From Euryarchaeota archaeon UBA258 (GTDB lineage: Archaea; Thermoplasmatota; Poseidoniia; Poseidoniales; Poseidoniaceae), in NCBI GenBank assembly GCA_002502605.1, contig DAPR01000020.1, positions 30,644 to 57,922 of the forward strand: a DNA stretch of 27,279 bases, in the 5' to 3' direction. Under the pieces are notes generated by a model, which saw nothing but the letters and a program-made list of their open reading frames with translations, did not search any database and had not been told where the DNA came from. Both the position numbers and the translations under genes were made by a program. Shown in pieces: positions 1 through 8,589 of the stretch (positions within the stretch are counted from its first letter, which is position 1; each line of letters starts with the position of its first letter).

Positions 1-1946
1 GCCCAAGGGTTTGGTATTCTTCGCATGTCATCCAATAGCCTTCTCATTTCTGGTAATGACAACTTTTCATTGGCCTTGACAGCCCCTCTGCACGCATTCA
101 TGAAGGCGAGGTGGTCCTTTCTCTCATCGATGGTTGTGAGTGGAGCGCCGTCTTCGGAAGTGTCCTGAAGCAAATCCAGCATGAATGGTACAATTTCGCC
201 ACCATCCAGCAATTGTGGCGTTGCGCTAACCGACCACCCGTTTTGTGCGTGGTGCAACTCGAATCCAACACCTCGGAAGGTCTCCTGAGCAGCCTCGAGT
301 CGGGCAGACTGATGTGCATTGAGGTCAAGCGCTAAGGGCTCAAGCCTAGCCTGACTGGCCCAGATTGATTCATCGTTCCGTAGACGCTCATAACGTATAC
401 GTTCATGCAATGCATGCTGGTCAATCAGAAGGAGTTCATCCTCAGCTTGAACGAGGATGTAAGAGTCGGCAAATTGAGCGAGAGGTTCCATTTTTGGTAG
501 ATCATTAATGATTTCACCCAATGGTGACTCAGTGGTCGGTGAACTGCGTTCTCCTGTGCCCGAGTGCCTGTGAAGGGCACGTTCTGCTGCGGAGAGTGCT
601 GGTGCGATTGGTTGTGAATCCATCCCTGGTAAGGTGTGTTGAGCAGCAGGGGATGTCGATTGTGGCCTAGCCTTAATTTCCTTTTCAGCCTCTTTTGCTT
701 CCCCACCGTGAAGGTTCAACTGCGCTCCTGCAGCAAGGGCCCATGCAGGAGGGGAAGACGCCTGACGCCCTTCTTGAGGTAGGACCACCGTCGGCGTTCC
801 AGCAGCAGCACTCAACGGCTCATTGGATGTTGGTGGAGATGGTGGCTGAGTCTTGAAATGCTCCTGAATGCTTGGGGCATGTTGCTGGCCAAGACCTTGC
901 AAGCCAGGAATGCCCCCCGCAGCATCAGGTTCAGTCGGTACGGTCTCCAGTGTATGTGCAATTGCCCGCTCAAGCCGTTCCAAGACCCGCCATGAATGCC
1001 GAAGGCGGACTTCTCTCTTGGTGGGGTGGACGTTGACATCCACTTCGCTTGGAGGCAAGCGCAATGACAACACTGCTAACGGGTGCCTTCCCTGCATTAA
1101 TCTGGTGCGGTAGCCCCTTCGTATGGCCTGTAAGAATGGCCCAGCGGCAACGGGTCGGTCGTTGATGAGAATATGGATGTCATCGCCTTTGCCACGGGTA
1201 ATGTCTGGTGTGCTGATCCATCCGGTCCACGATTCTTCTCCTGGTGCTTGTTCATCGCTTTGTGGGGCAACAAGGTCCAACATGGATTCGGCTTGGCCTC
1301 CAAGGAGATCGTACAAACGGTCAGCCATGGCATCCGATGCAGGGACATCGAGAACATTTCGCTCATCGATGATCAATCGGAAGGCGACTTGCTTGTGTGC
1401 CATTGCATGTGACACAACCACATCAACAATCTTTGCATTTTCTGTTGCTGGTCGGCGTTGGAAGGCCAGCCGAGCTGGGGTGTTGGCAAATAGGTGCTCA
1501 ACATCAATCCGTGTTCCATGTGGCATGCCGAAAGGCTCGACATCACCCTTTCCACCATCAATCATCTGGATTCGTTTCCCCTCAGATTCCTGTGGGCGAC
1601 TGGCAATGCTCAAGCCCGAAACCATGCCTATGCTCGCCAATGCTTCACCTCGGAAGCCCAGTGTGTGAATTGAATTGAGGTCTTCACGCGACTTCAGTTT
1701 AGAAGTGGCGTGACGGTCGAGTGATAAGGGTAAATCCTCAGAGGCAATGCCGCTCCCGTTGTCCTCGATTCGAATCAAATCAAATCCACCTCGTTGAACG
1801 GTGATGTTTACTCGCGTCGCACCAGCATCGAGGCTGTTCTCCAGCAATTCTTTGACCACCTGTGCGGGACGTTCGACGACTTCTCCGGCTGCGATGTGAC
1901 CAATCGTTGTCTCGTCAAGTTGAACGATTCGTTTTGGTTCAGTCAT
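1..1946 (-). CDS. mutL: DNA mismatch repair protein MutL, endonuclease type (3' end cut by window)
   Basis: MutL couples MutS mismatch recognition to strand incision. The N-terminus shows the GHKL ATPase signatures: ELLENSLDAGA, EDNGSGI, HATSKL and GFRGEAL. After the transducer domain and a Pro/Ser-rich linker comes the C-terminal dimerisation/nuclease domain, with the metal-binding DQHA(X)2E(X)4E motif (DQHALHERIRYE, bases 387-422). The ACRGAVKAN motif follows further on. The frame is open to base 2, about 648 codons; it ends in a stretch resembling the approach to the CPHGRP motif, so only a short tail is missing. The ATG at 1946 overlaps the mutS stop by 8 bases (ATGACTGA), which implies translational coupling. 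The nuclease motif means it should nick DNA itself without a MutH partner, as in PMS2 or Bacillus-type MutL. The family is bacterial/eukaryotic, so transfer into this archaeal lineage is likely. Confidence 0.95.
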   Translation of the reverse strand, partial: MTEPKRIVQLDETTIGHIAAGEVVERPAQVVKELLENSLDAGATRVNITVQRGGFDLIRIEDNGSGIASEDLPLSLDRHATSKLKSREDLNSIHTLGFRGEALASIGMVSGLSIASRPQESEGKRIQMIDGGKGDVEPFGMPHGTRIDVEHLFANTPARLAFQRRPATENAKIVDVVVSHAMAHKQVAFRLIIDERNVLDVPASDAMADRLYDLLGGQAESMLDLVAPQSDEQAPGEESWTGWISTPDITRGKGDDIHILINDRPVAAGPFLQAIRRGYRTRLMQGRHPLAVLSLRLPPSEVDVNVHPTKREVRLRHSWRVLERLERAIAHTLETVPTEPDAAGGIPGLQGLGQQHAPSIQEHFKTQPPSPPTSNEPLSAAAGTPTVVLPQEGRQASSPPAWALAAGAQLNLHGGEAKEAEKEIKARPQSTSPAAQHTLPGMDSQPIAPALSAAERALHRHSGTGERSSPTTESPLGEIINDLPKMEPLAQFADSYILVQAEDELLLIDQHALHERIRYERLRNDESIWASQARLEPLALDLNAHQSARLEAAQETFRGVGFELHHAQNGWSVSATPQLLDGGEIVPFMLDLLQDTSEDGAPLTTIDERKDHLAFMNACRGAVKANEKLSLPEMRRLLDDMRRIPNPW

Positions 1947-4590
1947 TTTGTGTGCCTCCAAGTAATTTTTTCAGTTGGTACAATGCTTCATGCGCTTGAC
2001 GTGGACTCAATTCATCCACATCAAGTGCCTCGATTTTCTCAATGAGATCGAGGTGGTGTTGGGGTAATTGTGGTGGAGATGACTCGCTTGAGGATTGACC
2101 CATTGCAGCGGCGGCAAAGTATCCCATCAGGCTTGCTTGGCCCTGAGAACGTGCCGCAGGGGCGCCGGATTCGCCTGCTTTTGCCCCTTCTGCTTGGCGT
2201 TCCAAAAAGGCGAGAAGATCCGTTGCCCGTTCAACAACAGGCCGAGGTAAACCGGCGAGCGCTGCAACCTGAACCCCGTAGGAATCATCGCATGGACCAT
2301 CTGCGACGGTGTGCATGAATCGCAACTCTCCGTTGCTTTGAGCGACTTGGACATGGACATTGGTTAAGCCATCAATTTCACCCTCAAGCCCAATCAATTG
2401 GTGATAGTGGGTGGCAAAGAGGGTCCTTGCTTGAATCCGTTTGCAAATGTCCTCAGTAACTGACCATGCAATCGAGAGTCCATCAAAGGTGGAGGTGCCA
2501 CGTCCAATTTCATCCAGAAGGATGAGCGATTGAGATGTGGCACGGCGTAAAATGTGAGCCACTTCGATCATTTCCATCATGAAGGTGGAGCGTCCACGGC
2601 GAAGATCATCGCTCGCACCAACACGGGTGAAGATTCTGTCAACAACGCCGATTTTAGCCTTCGTAGCTGGTACAAAAGAACCGCTCTGAGCAAGGATACT
2701 CATCAGGGCAGCAGTTCGCAAGTAGGTTGATTTTCCTCCCATATTCGGTCCAGTGATCAATAAGAAGTTCCTTTTCTTCGCCAAGTCAATGTCGTTAGGT
2801 ACGAATCCTGATTGCATCTCAAGTGCTGGGTGGCGAGCGCCCTCTGCCCGAATGGTTGCCTTTTGATGCATTTCTGGACGGGTCCAAGCCCGTGTTCGGG
2901 CAATGGATGCAAAGCATTGGAGGACATCGATTGCCGCAACCCTGCCGGCGATTTGAGCAAGGGTTTGAGCGTTGGATTTACAGGTCTCTCGTAATTCGAT
3001 GAACAAACGATATTCCAATTCTTTGCTTTTTGTGTCCGCCGTAAGCAATGCATCATCTCGTTCGAGCAACTCATCAGTGACGTACCTTGAACCGTTGGTC
3101 ATCTGTTGCTTTCGCTTCCAATCCTCTGGAGCTTTGCTTTCGTTTGCTTTTGTGACCTCGATAAACCAACCAATTTGACGGTTCATTCGCACCTTCAGTG
3201 ACGGAATCTGCAGTTCTTGCCTCAATTTCGTCTCTAAATCAGCAAACCAGGATTGGCCCGATGAGGATGTTTCACGGAGTTCATCGATGGTTGCGTTCAC
3301 GCCCTGTCTGAGCAAGCCTCCGTCGCGAACGCTTAGTGGTGGTTCATCGACAAGGGTTCGATGAATTGTTTCTGACATGTCTTGCAAAGCGTCCAAATTT
3401 GTGGCGAGATGGACAAGGAGTGGATCTTTGGTTTCATTGCACAAATGAATGATGGCCGGCATTCGTTCTAATGCGTGAGCAACTGCAAGCAAGTCCCGTC
3501 CATTTGAGCGATTGTACGCCAGCTGTGTGGCAAGGCGTTCCATATCTCTCAATCCTTTGAGTGCCTCTCTCAATCCATCCAACCGCCGGGAAGAGCGTGT
3601 GAGCGCCCCCACAGCATCATGGCGAGCAGCAATTGCATCGAGGTTCGCCAATGGGCGGAGGATCCATGTTTTGAGCAATCTTCGACCCATTGCGCTTCTG
3701 CAGGCGTTCAAACTCGAAAGTAAACTGCCTTCATATTCACCTGCTAGGGTCGAGGTGAGTTCTAAATTTCTCAACGTGGTCTGATCAAGAACGAGATGTG
3801 AAGTTTCTTCCATGACCTCAAGGTCCCTTAGTGGAACATCTTCGGTCAAATGCATCGAAGCGAGGTAGTCCGCAGCGAGTCCCGCCGCAGCGAGCGCTAA
3901 GGGTGAATCATCCAAATCAAGATGGCCCAAATCGGCCACCTTCAGCACCTTTGCCAGGCGTTGTCTGCATTTTGCATCGCTTGCTCGGTGTTGACTGATT
4001 GTGATGCCATCTAGGTTGGTGAACAAGGCTCGTAACTGCTGGTCCTCCGCATCTTTTGGAGCAATCACGATTTCAGTTGGACGCCATCTTAACACCTCGT
4101 CCAAGGCTCGTGAGTATCGGTCGCTTCCATGCAAACTTGAGGCCCATGCTTGGCCTGTCGAGGCGTCGATGATGCCAACGCCCAACTCATCCTTTCCGAG
4201 GCATATACTTGTCAGTAAGGATCGTTCATCCGTATCAAGGAGGGATTCTTCATAGAGACTACCTGGTGTGTAGACGCGAGTCACAACCCGTTCCAGTAGT
4301 TTTGCTCCTTCTCGCAATTCTTGTTCTTGTTCAGCGACGGTGACTTTGTGGCCTGCTTTGAGCATGCCTCGAATGTTGTCCTCTAGGGCGTGCCATGGGA
4401 ATCCAGCCATTCTGATTGGTGAGTCTGCTTTTTTATCCCTCGAAGTGAGTGCTAAACCAAGCACCTCAGAACCAATCACGGCGTCTTCATGGAACAATTC
4501 ATAGAAATCACCCATTCGGAAAAACAAAATGGAGTCTGGGTGTTTTGCCTTGATATCAGCAAACTGGTCCATCATGCCTCTTTTTCCCAT
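1939..4590 (-). CDS. mutS: DNA mismatch repair protein MutS (MutS1)
   Basis: MutS recognises mismatches and small loops and recruits MutL through an ATP-driven sliding clamp. The N-terminal mismatch-reading motif is present (RMGDFYELF, the Phe-X-Glu motif, near residue 30). Connector, core/lever and clamp domains follow, then the ABC-type ATPase with Walker A GPNMGGKS near residue 612, the FMMEM segment, and Walker B LILLDEIGRGTS near residue 693. At 883 residues it has the usual MutS1 length. I chose the ATG at 4590 because a strong Shine-Dalgarno GGAGGT lies 8 bases upstream; an in-frame ATG at 4596 sits only 2 bases from it. The frame stays open upstream to a TTG at 4707, but that extension lacks family similarity. 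It is followed directly by mutL, making a compact mismatch-repair operon. Confidence 0.97.
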   Translation of the reverse strand: MGKRGMMDQFADIKAKHPDSILFFRMGDFYELFHEDAVIGSEVLGLALTSRDKKADSPIRMAGFPWHALEDNIRGMLKAGHKVTVAEQEQELREGAKLLERVVTRVYTPGSLYEESLLDTDERSLLTSICLGKDELGVGIIDASTGQAWASSLHGSDRYSRALDEVLRWRPTEIVIAPKDAEDQQLRALFTNLDGITISQHRASDAKCRQRLAKVLKVADLGHLDLDDSPLALAAAGLAADYLASMHLTEDVPLRDLEVMEETSHLVLDQTTLRNLELTSTLAGEYEGSLLSSLNACRSAMGRRLLKTWILRPLANLDAIAARHDAVGALTRSSRRLDGLREALKGLRDMERLATQLAYNRSNGRDLLAVAHALERMPAIIHLCNETKDPLLVHLATNLDALQDMSETIHRTLVDEPPLSVRDGGLLRQGVNATIDELRETSSSGQSWFADLETKLRQELQIPSLKVRMNRQIGWFIEVTKANESKAPEDWKRKQQMTNGSRYVTDELLERDDALLTADTKSKELEYRLFIELRETCKSNAQTLAQIAGRVAAIDVLQCFASIARTRAWTRPEMHQKATIRAEGARHPALEMQSGFVPNDIDLAKKRNFLLITGPNMGGKSTYLRTAALMSILAQSGSFVPATKAKIGVVDRIFTRVGASDDLRRGRSTFMMEMIEVAHILRRATSQSLILLDEIGRGTSTFDGLSIAWSVTEDICKRIQARTLFATHYHQLIGLEGEIDGLTNVHVQVAQSNGELRFMHTVADGPCDDSYGVQVAALAGLPRPVVERATDLLAFLERQAEGAKAGESGAPAARSQGQASLMGYFAAAAMGQSSSESSPPQLPQHHLDLIEKIEALDVDELSPRQAHEALYQLKKLLGGTQND

Positions 4591-4703
4591 CGACATTGAC
4601 CTCCTTGCTTCCGCTGGAGTTTTCTGTCGTTGCCGAGAGCAAATGAAGGTTCTCAACGCCTTTTTTGATTCCGCTGCATTCTGTGATGAAAACAGGGCTG
4701 AGT

Positions 4704-5987
4704 TCAAATCTTTTTCATGCGCTTCAATTTACCGCTTGCAGACCAAGCCATAACGCTCATGATCACGGTGCAGACTCCAAGGAACATGAGGTTCAAAAAG
4801 CCTCTTCCACTCTCTATAGAGCCGGCGGCTGTGGTGTCAATGGTCAGCGTCTTCGCCTCGCCCATCTCATCGATACCGTGAAGGTGAATCACATGAGTTC
4901 CAAGACCACTTGCTTCTATGGTGAACGCGAGTGGTCGGGCGAGCGAAACAACTTCTTCTTCGAGACCAGTCATGCGCAATATCGACTCACTGCCGATGTC
5001 GCCAAACAACCACACTCGGTCAAGATGATCGACGACAGCAGCAACACATCCCGTGTTGATTTGAGTGAGTTCACCATCTGAGGAAATCACCGTGCTCTCT
5101 TCTGTTCCGGCGGCAAAAATGGTCGAGTCCGAGAGGGGAATTAAGGAGTGGACTTGGCCCTCATCACCCGTGTGTATTGTTTTGATTGAGGGCGCAGTTT
5201 GCGTTCCATCCCATTCAATCACGGCTACGACCGGGAGCAGTGCAGGGGAGGCAGGATTCGCTCCGGCTCCGGTGGATATGAAGGAGAGGTAGCCACTTGC
5301 ACCCCATAACTCTCCATTGAGCGGGGCAATCTTTTGCCAAACGACACCGGCGCTGTTCACCAACGGGTAAGACAGCACGGAATCCGACATTGAGGTTGCG
5401 ATGGTGTTGGCCGAACTTGAGCCAGACGTGATGCTTCCAAAGCCTCGAATGCTGGTGCCCTCGTTTTCGTTGGTGACCATCATCCATGAGGTGGTTTCAC
5501 CGTTGGAAGATTCTGCAAGGTCATGCACGTCGAATTCACCTGTTCCGTTGTCCATTTCAATTGTGGAAATCAAAACTTCCCCTGCAGGTTCGTTTTGTGC
5601 TGTATGGACCACTTGGATGGTGTTTTCTTGCGGCGAAAACACCACGTTGCCGTTCTCTAAGAGGGTGATGAATCGAATGTCATCTGCGCTTGATCCATCG
5701 GACGAACTCATCAGTTCAACAACGCTTGATTCACCGTTTTGTTGGTACAAGTCGGTGCCGTCTGGTGTCACAATCTGTGCAGTAAAGGATGTGTCGTCAG
5801 CATAGACGATGTTCAACACTCTGGCTCCATCATGAGACGCACCCTGTGCTCCAACCGCTACACCTGGTAGATTGGTTGTGCCTTGAATGGCCACTGCGCC
5901 GAGAAGGATGAAGATAAAAAATCCGGCCATGGCAACCCACTGGTATTCGGATTCCTCCTCAAGGTATCCTCGCCACCCCTTCGCCAT
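4704..5987 (-). CDS. membrane-anchored beta-propeller-like protein, function unknown
   Basis: I do not recognise a named family. The 427-residue protein has a short charged N-terminus (MAKGWRGYLEEESEYQ), then a hydrophobic segment at about 17-36. A long Ser/Thr/Gly-rich extracytoplasmic region with repeating short beta-strand patterns follows. A second hydrophobic segment lies at about 397-418, followed by a basic tail (SGKLKRMKKI). This predicts both termini in the cytoplasm and a propeller-like domain outside. The frame continues upstream to 6833, but that part is antisense to the L10e gene and cannot be coding, so I start at the ATG at 5987 where membrane-protein-like sequence begins. No Shine-Dalgarno is visible, consistent with a leaderless transcript. 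It lies 113 bases before mutS on the same strand, but nothing in it suggests a repair role. Confidence 0.75.
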   Translation of the reverse strand: MAKGWRGYLEEESEYQWVAMAGFFIFILLGAVAIQGTTNLPGVAVGAQGASHDGARVLNIVYADDTSFTAQIVTPDGTDLYQQNGESSVVELMSSSDGSSADDIRFITLLENGNVVFSPQENTIQVVHTAQNEPAGEVLISTIEMDNGTGEFDVHDLAESSNGETTSWMMVTNENEGTSIRGFGSITSGSSSANTIATSMSDSVLSYPLVNSAGVVWQKIAPLNGELWGASGYLSFISTGAGANPASPALLPVVAVIEWDGTQTAPSIKTIHTGDEGQVHSLIPLSDSTIFAAGTEESTVISSDGELTQINTGCVAAVVDHLDRVWLFGDIGSESILRMTGLEEEVVSLARPLAFTIEASGLGTHVIHLHGIDEMGEAKTLTIDTTAAGSIESGRGFLNLMFLGVCTVIMSVMAWSASGKLKRMKKI

Positions 5988-6137
5988 GAAGCAAGCAAAC
6001 GAATGGAGCACATGAATGCTTTTGTCGCCCTCATAATGAGGCCGTAGGTTCGACCTTGACACGGTATGGCCGGCAAATGCTGAGGCGGAGGGATGATAAG
6101 GGAACCATTGGTCGCAGGGTTGCTTGGAGAGTTCATT

Positions 6138-6677
6138 ATGGCACGCAAACCTGCATCCATGTATCGCCGATTGAAGGGACCCGCGTACACCCGACGCAAG
6201 TTTATCGGTGGTGTCCCGAACAACAGAATCCACCAGTACCACGTTGGAAACCGTGTTGCTGCTGAGACAGGGAAGTTCCCTGTCATCCTCGAACTGCGCG
6301 CAGACAACAACGTCCAAATCCGTCACACTGCGCTTGAAGCAGCCCGTGTTATTTCGAATTCCACGATCCGTAAGGTCGCAGGAACTCAAGGCTACGCTCT
6401 TCGAGTTCACACCTTCCCTCACCACGTGCTTCGAGAAAACAAGCAAGCAACTGGCGCCGGTGCTGACCGTGTGTCCCAAGGTATGCGATGTGCGTTCGGA
6501 AAGAATGTCGGAACCGCTGCACGTGTCAAGCGTGGACAACGTGTGATCTCCATTCAAGTTCACCCAGAATTTTACCTCACTGCCCGAGATGCATTGCGCA
6601 AGGCCAGCATGAAGTTCCCAACTCCATGCACCGTTCGCCTCATCAAGGGTCACGAGCACCTCAAGGGTCTCATTTGA
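6138..6677 (+). CDS. rpl10e: 50S ribosomal protein L10e (uL16 family)
   Basis: This large-subunit protein sits near the central protuberance and tRNA elbow and is the archaeal/eukaryotic counterpart of bacterial L16. The protein begins MARKPASMYRRLKGPAYTRR and carries the family segment KFIGGVPNNRIHQYHVGN. It also has HTFPHHVLRENKQATGAGADR around residues 95-115 and SQGMRCAFGK after it. At 179 residues it is full length. The ATG at 6138 matches the normal family start, although the frame is open further upstream. A weak purine-rich GGAGAG lies 8 bases before it. It is divergent from the membrane propeller gene at 5987, with 150 bases between, and precedes ABCE1 on the same strand. The sequence is archaeal in character, with no anomalies. 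Confidence 0.97.
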   Translation: MARKPASMYRRLKGPAYTRRKFIGGVPNNRIHQYHVGNRVAAETGKFPVILELRADNNVQIRHTALEAARVISNSTIRKVAGTQGYALRVHTFPHHVLRENKQATGAGADRVSQGMRCAFGKNVGTAARVKRGQRVISIQVHPEFYLTARDALRKASMKFPTPCTVRLIKGHEHLKGLI

Positions 6678-6685
6678 AACCGATT

Positions 6686-6698
6686 TGGGCTCGGCCCA
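6686..6698 (+). terminator. short hairpin after L10e, possible terminator or processing site
   Basis: A perfect 5-bp inverted repeat (TGGGC, loop TCG, GCCCA) begins 8 bases after the L10e stop codon and is followed by TTT. Archaeal termination mostly depends on T-runs, and the run here is short, so this may equally be chance. Confidence 0.2.
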
Positions 6699-6793
6699 TT
6701 TCGTGCTGAACGCATGTTCGGCGTGTTGTTTGGGCGCGAGTTCCATAAGTCCAATACATCCACAACAATTCATCGGAGCAGGGAGGGAAGACA

Positions 6794-8572
6794 ATGAGAG
6801 TGGCCGTTCTAAAGGAAGACAGTTGTCAACCAAAGAAATGCAACGACGAATGCCACGCCTTTTGCCCTCCGGTTCGAAACGGACAGGAATGCATCATTCT
6901 TGATGACAAAACAGGCAAACCTCACATTTCCGAAAGCCTTTGCATAGGTTGTGGAATTTGCGTCAACAAATGCCCCCATGATGCTTTGATCATCGAGCAG
7001 TTGCCAAGCGAACTCGAAACAGACATGATCCATCGCTATTCCATGAATGGATTCCGTTTATTTCGTCTACCGACACCTTCCAAAGAAAGCGTAGTTGGCA
7101 TTCTTGGGCCAAACGGAATGGGGAAATCAACCGCAATCAACGCCCTTTCTGGCCGGATTGTACCTAATCTTGGAGATTGGATGGACAAAGAAGCTGATTG
7201 GGACGGGGTCATCGAATCTCTTCCAAGAGGTGAACTTCGGGATTTCTTCGTTGCTGTCAAAGCTGAAAAGATTCGTGTGGCCCTCAAACCTCAGAACGTA
7301 GACCGACTGCCAAAACGAGTGAAAGGGAGCGTTCGCGACCTGTTGATGAAGGTCGATGAGCGAAACATGTTCACAGAGATGACCGAGAAATTAGGAATTG
7401 ATCATTTGTTGGATCGCACCATTCAACAACTCTCTGGTGGTGAATTGCAACGCATGGCCATTTGCGCAACGCTGCTTAGGGACGTGGATGTCTACTTCTT
7501 TGACGAACCCTCATCTTATCTTGATATCCACGAACGAATGCGAATCGTTGGCATCATTCAGGAACTTTCGACCACAAAGAGGGTCATTGTCATTGAGCAC
7601 GATTTAGCGGTCCTCGACGTGTTGTGCGACTTGATTCACATTGTCTATGGCAAGAAGGGAGCGTTCGGTATTTTCACACCAGCCCGGTCAACCAGGCAAG
7701 CCATCAACACCTACCTCGACGGTTTTCTTCCTGAGCAAAACGTCAGGATCCGTGACAAACCTATCAAATTCCTAAACCACAGCGACCGTGTTGCAGAACT
7801 TGGTTCACAAGTGGTCTCGTGGGGTGGACTTGGCAAGAAGCTCGGTGAATTTACACTCGCCACAGGTGAAGGCGCAGTTCATCGTTCTGAAGTGGTTGGC
7901 GTCGTTGGACCAAACGGAACAGGTAAGTCGACCATGATCAAGGTCTTGGCAGGTGAACATGAATACGACGAAGGCTGGGTGACTTCAGACGCTTCAATTT
8001 CTTACAAACCACAGCACATCGATGTTGATATTGATGGAAGCGTGCAACTCTGGCTTGACAGTGAAATCGGTCCCCGATGGCGAAGTGGAGAATTCAATGT
8101 GAACGTCATTCGTGCTCTTGGGGTCGATGAACTGCTTCCGAAGCGAGTGAAGAAACTATCTGGTGGTGAACGACAAGCCGTATCCATTGCGATTTGTCTC
8201 GGCCGGGAAGCTGACCTTTACCTGCTGGACGAACCTTCAGCACACCTCGATGCAAACGCACGCATGGAGGCTGCAAAAGCCATTAGAAGGACCATGGAAG
8301 CAAACGAAAAATCAGCATTTGTCATCGATCACGATGTGTACTTCATCGACATCGTCAGCGATTCATTGCTCGTCTTTGAAGGCGAGGGAGGGACCTATGG
8401 TAAGGCGGAGGGCCCATTCAAATTACAAGAAGGAATGAATCGATTCCTCCAAGGGGTGAACGTGACCTTCAGAAGAGACCATGATTCAAAGCGCCCAAGA
8501 ATCAATAAATCCGCAAGCAGGAAAGATCGGGAGCAACGCACCTCTGGGGATTACTATTCGTTCAATCACTGA
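6794..8572 (+). CDS. abce1: ribosome recycling ATPase ABCE1 (Rli1)
   Basis: ABCE1 splits post-termination ribosomes into subunits, working with aRF1 or Pelota, and re-binds the small subunit during initiation. The N-terminal Fe-S domain has two cysteine sets, C11/C16/C20/C24 and the ferredoxin-like C50-x2-C53-x3-C57-x3-C61. Two ABC ATPase domains follow. The first has Walker A GPNGMGKS near 105-112, signature LSGGELQR near 213-220 and Walker B YFFDEPSSYLD. The second has GPNGTGKST, LSGGERQA and LYLLDEPSAHLD. At 592 residues it has the normal family length. A purine-rich GGGAGGGAAG lies just before the ATG. The two downstream nuclease genes follow with gaps of 17 and 33 bases and are probably cotranscribed. 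Confidence 0.98.
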   Translation: MRVAVLKEDSCQPKKCNDECHAFCPPVRNGQECIILDDKTGKPHISESLCIGCGICVNKCPHDALIIEQLPSELETDMIHRYSMNGFRLFRLPTPSKESVVGILGPNGMGKSTAINALSGRIVPNLGDWMDKEADWDGVIESLPRGELRDFFVAVKAEKIRVALKPQNVDRLPKRVKGSVRDLLMKVDERNMFTEMTEKLGIDHLLDRTIQQLSGGELQRMAICATLLRDVDVYFFDEPSSYLDIHERMRIVGIIQELSTTKRVIVIEHDLAVLDVLCDLIHIVYGKKGAFGIFTPARSTRQAINTYLDGFLPEQNVRIRDKPIKFLNHSDRVAELGSQVVSWGGLGKKLGEFTLATGEGAVHRSEVVGVVGPNGTGKSTMIKVLAGEHEYDEGWVTSDASISYKPQHIDVDIDGSVQLWLDSEIGPRWRSGEFNVNVIRALGVDELLPKRVKKLSGGERQAVSIAICLGREADLYLLDEPSAHLDANARMEAAKAIRRTMEANEKSAFVIDHDVYFIDIVSDSLLVFEGEGGTYGKAEGPFKLQEGMNRFLQGVNVTFRRDHDSKRPRINKSASRKDREQRTSGDYYSFNH

Positions 8573-8589
8573 CCGAGGAGGGATGAATT

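Noticed and set aside
4591..4707. Extended MutS start at a TTG next to the propeller stop
   Set aside because: The added residues do not resemble MutS, whereas a strong Shine-Dalgarno sits 8 bases before ATG 4590.
5988..6833. N-terminal extension of the membrane propeller frame to 709 residues
   Set aside because: It is antisense to L10e and its flanks, shows no domain-like pattern, and the L10e reading is certain.
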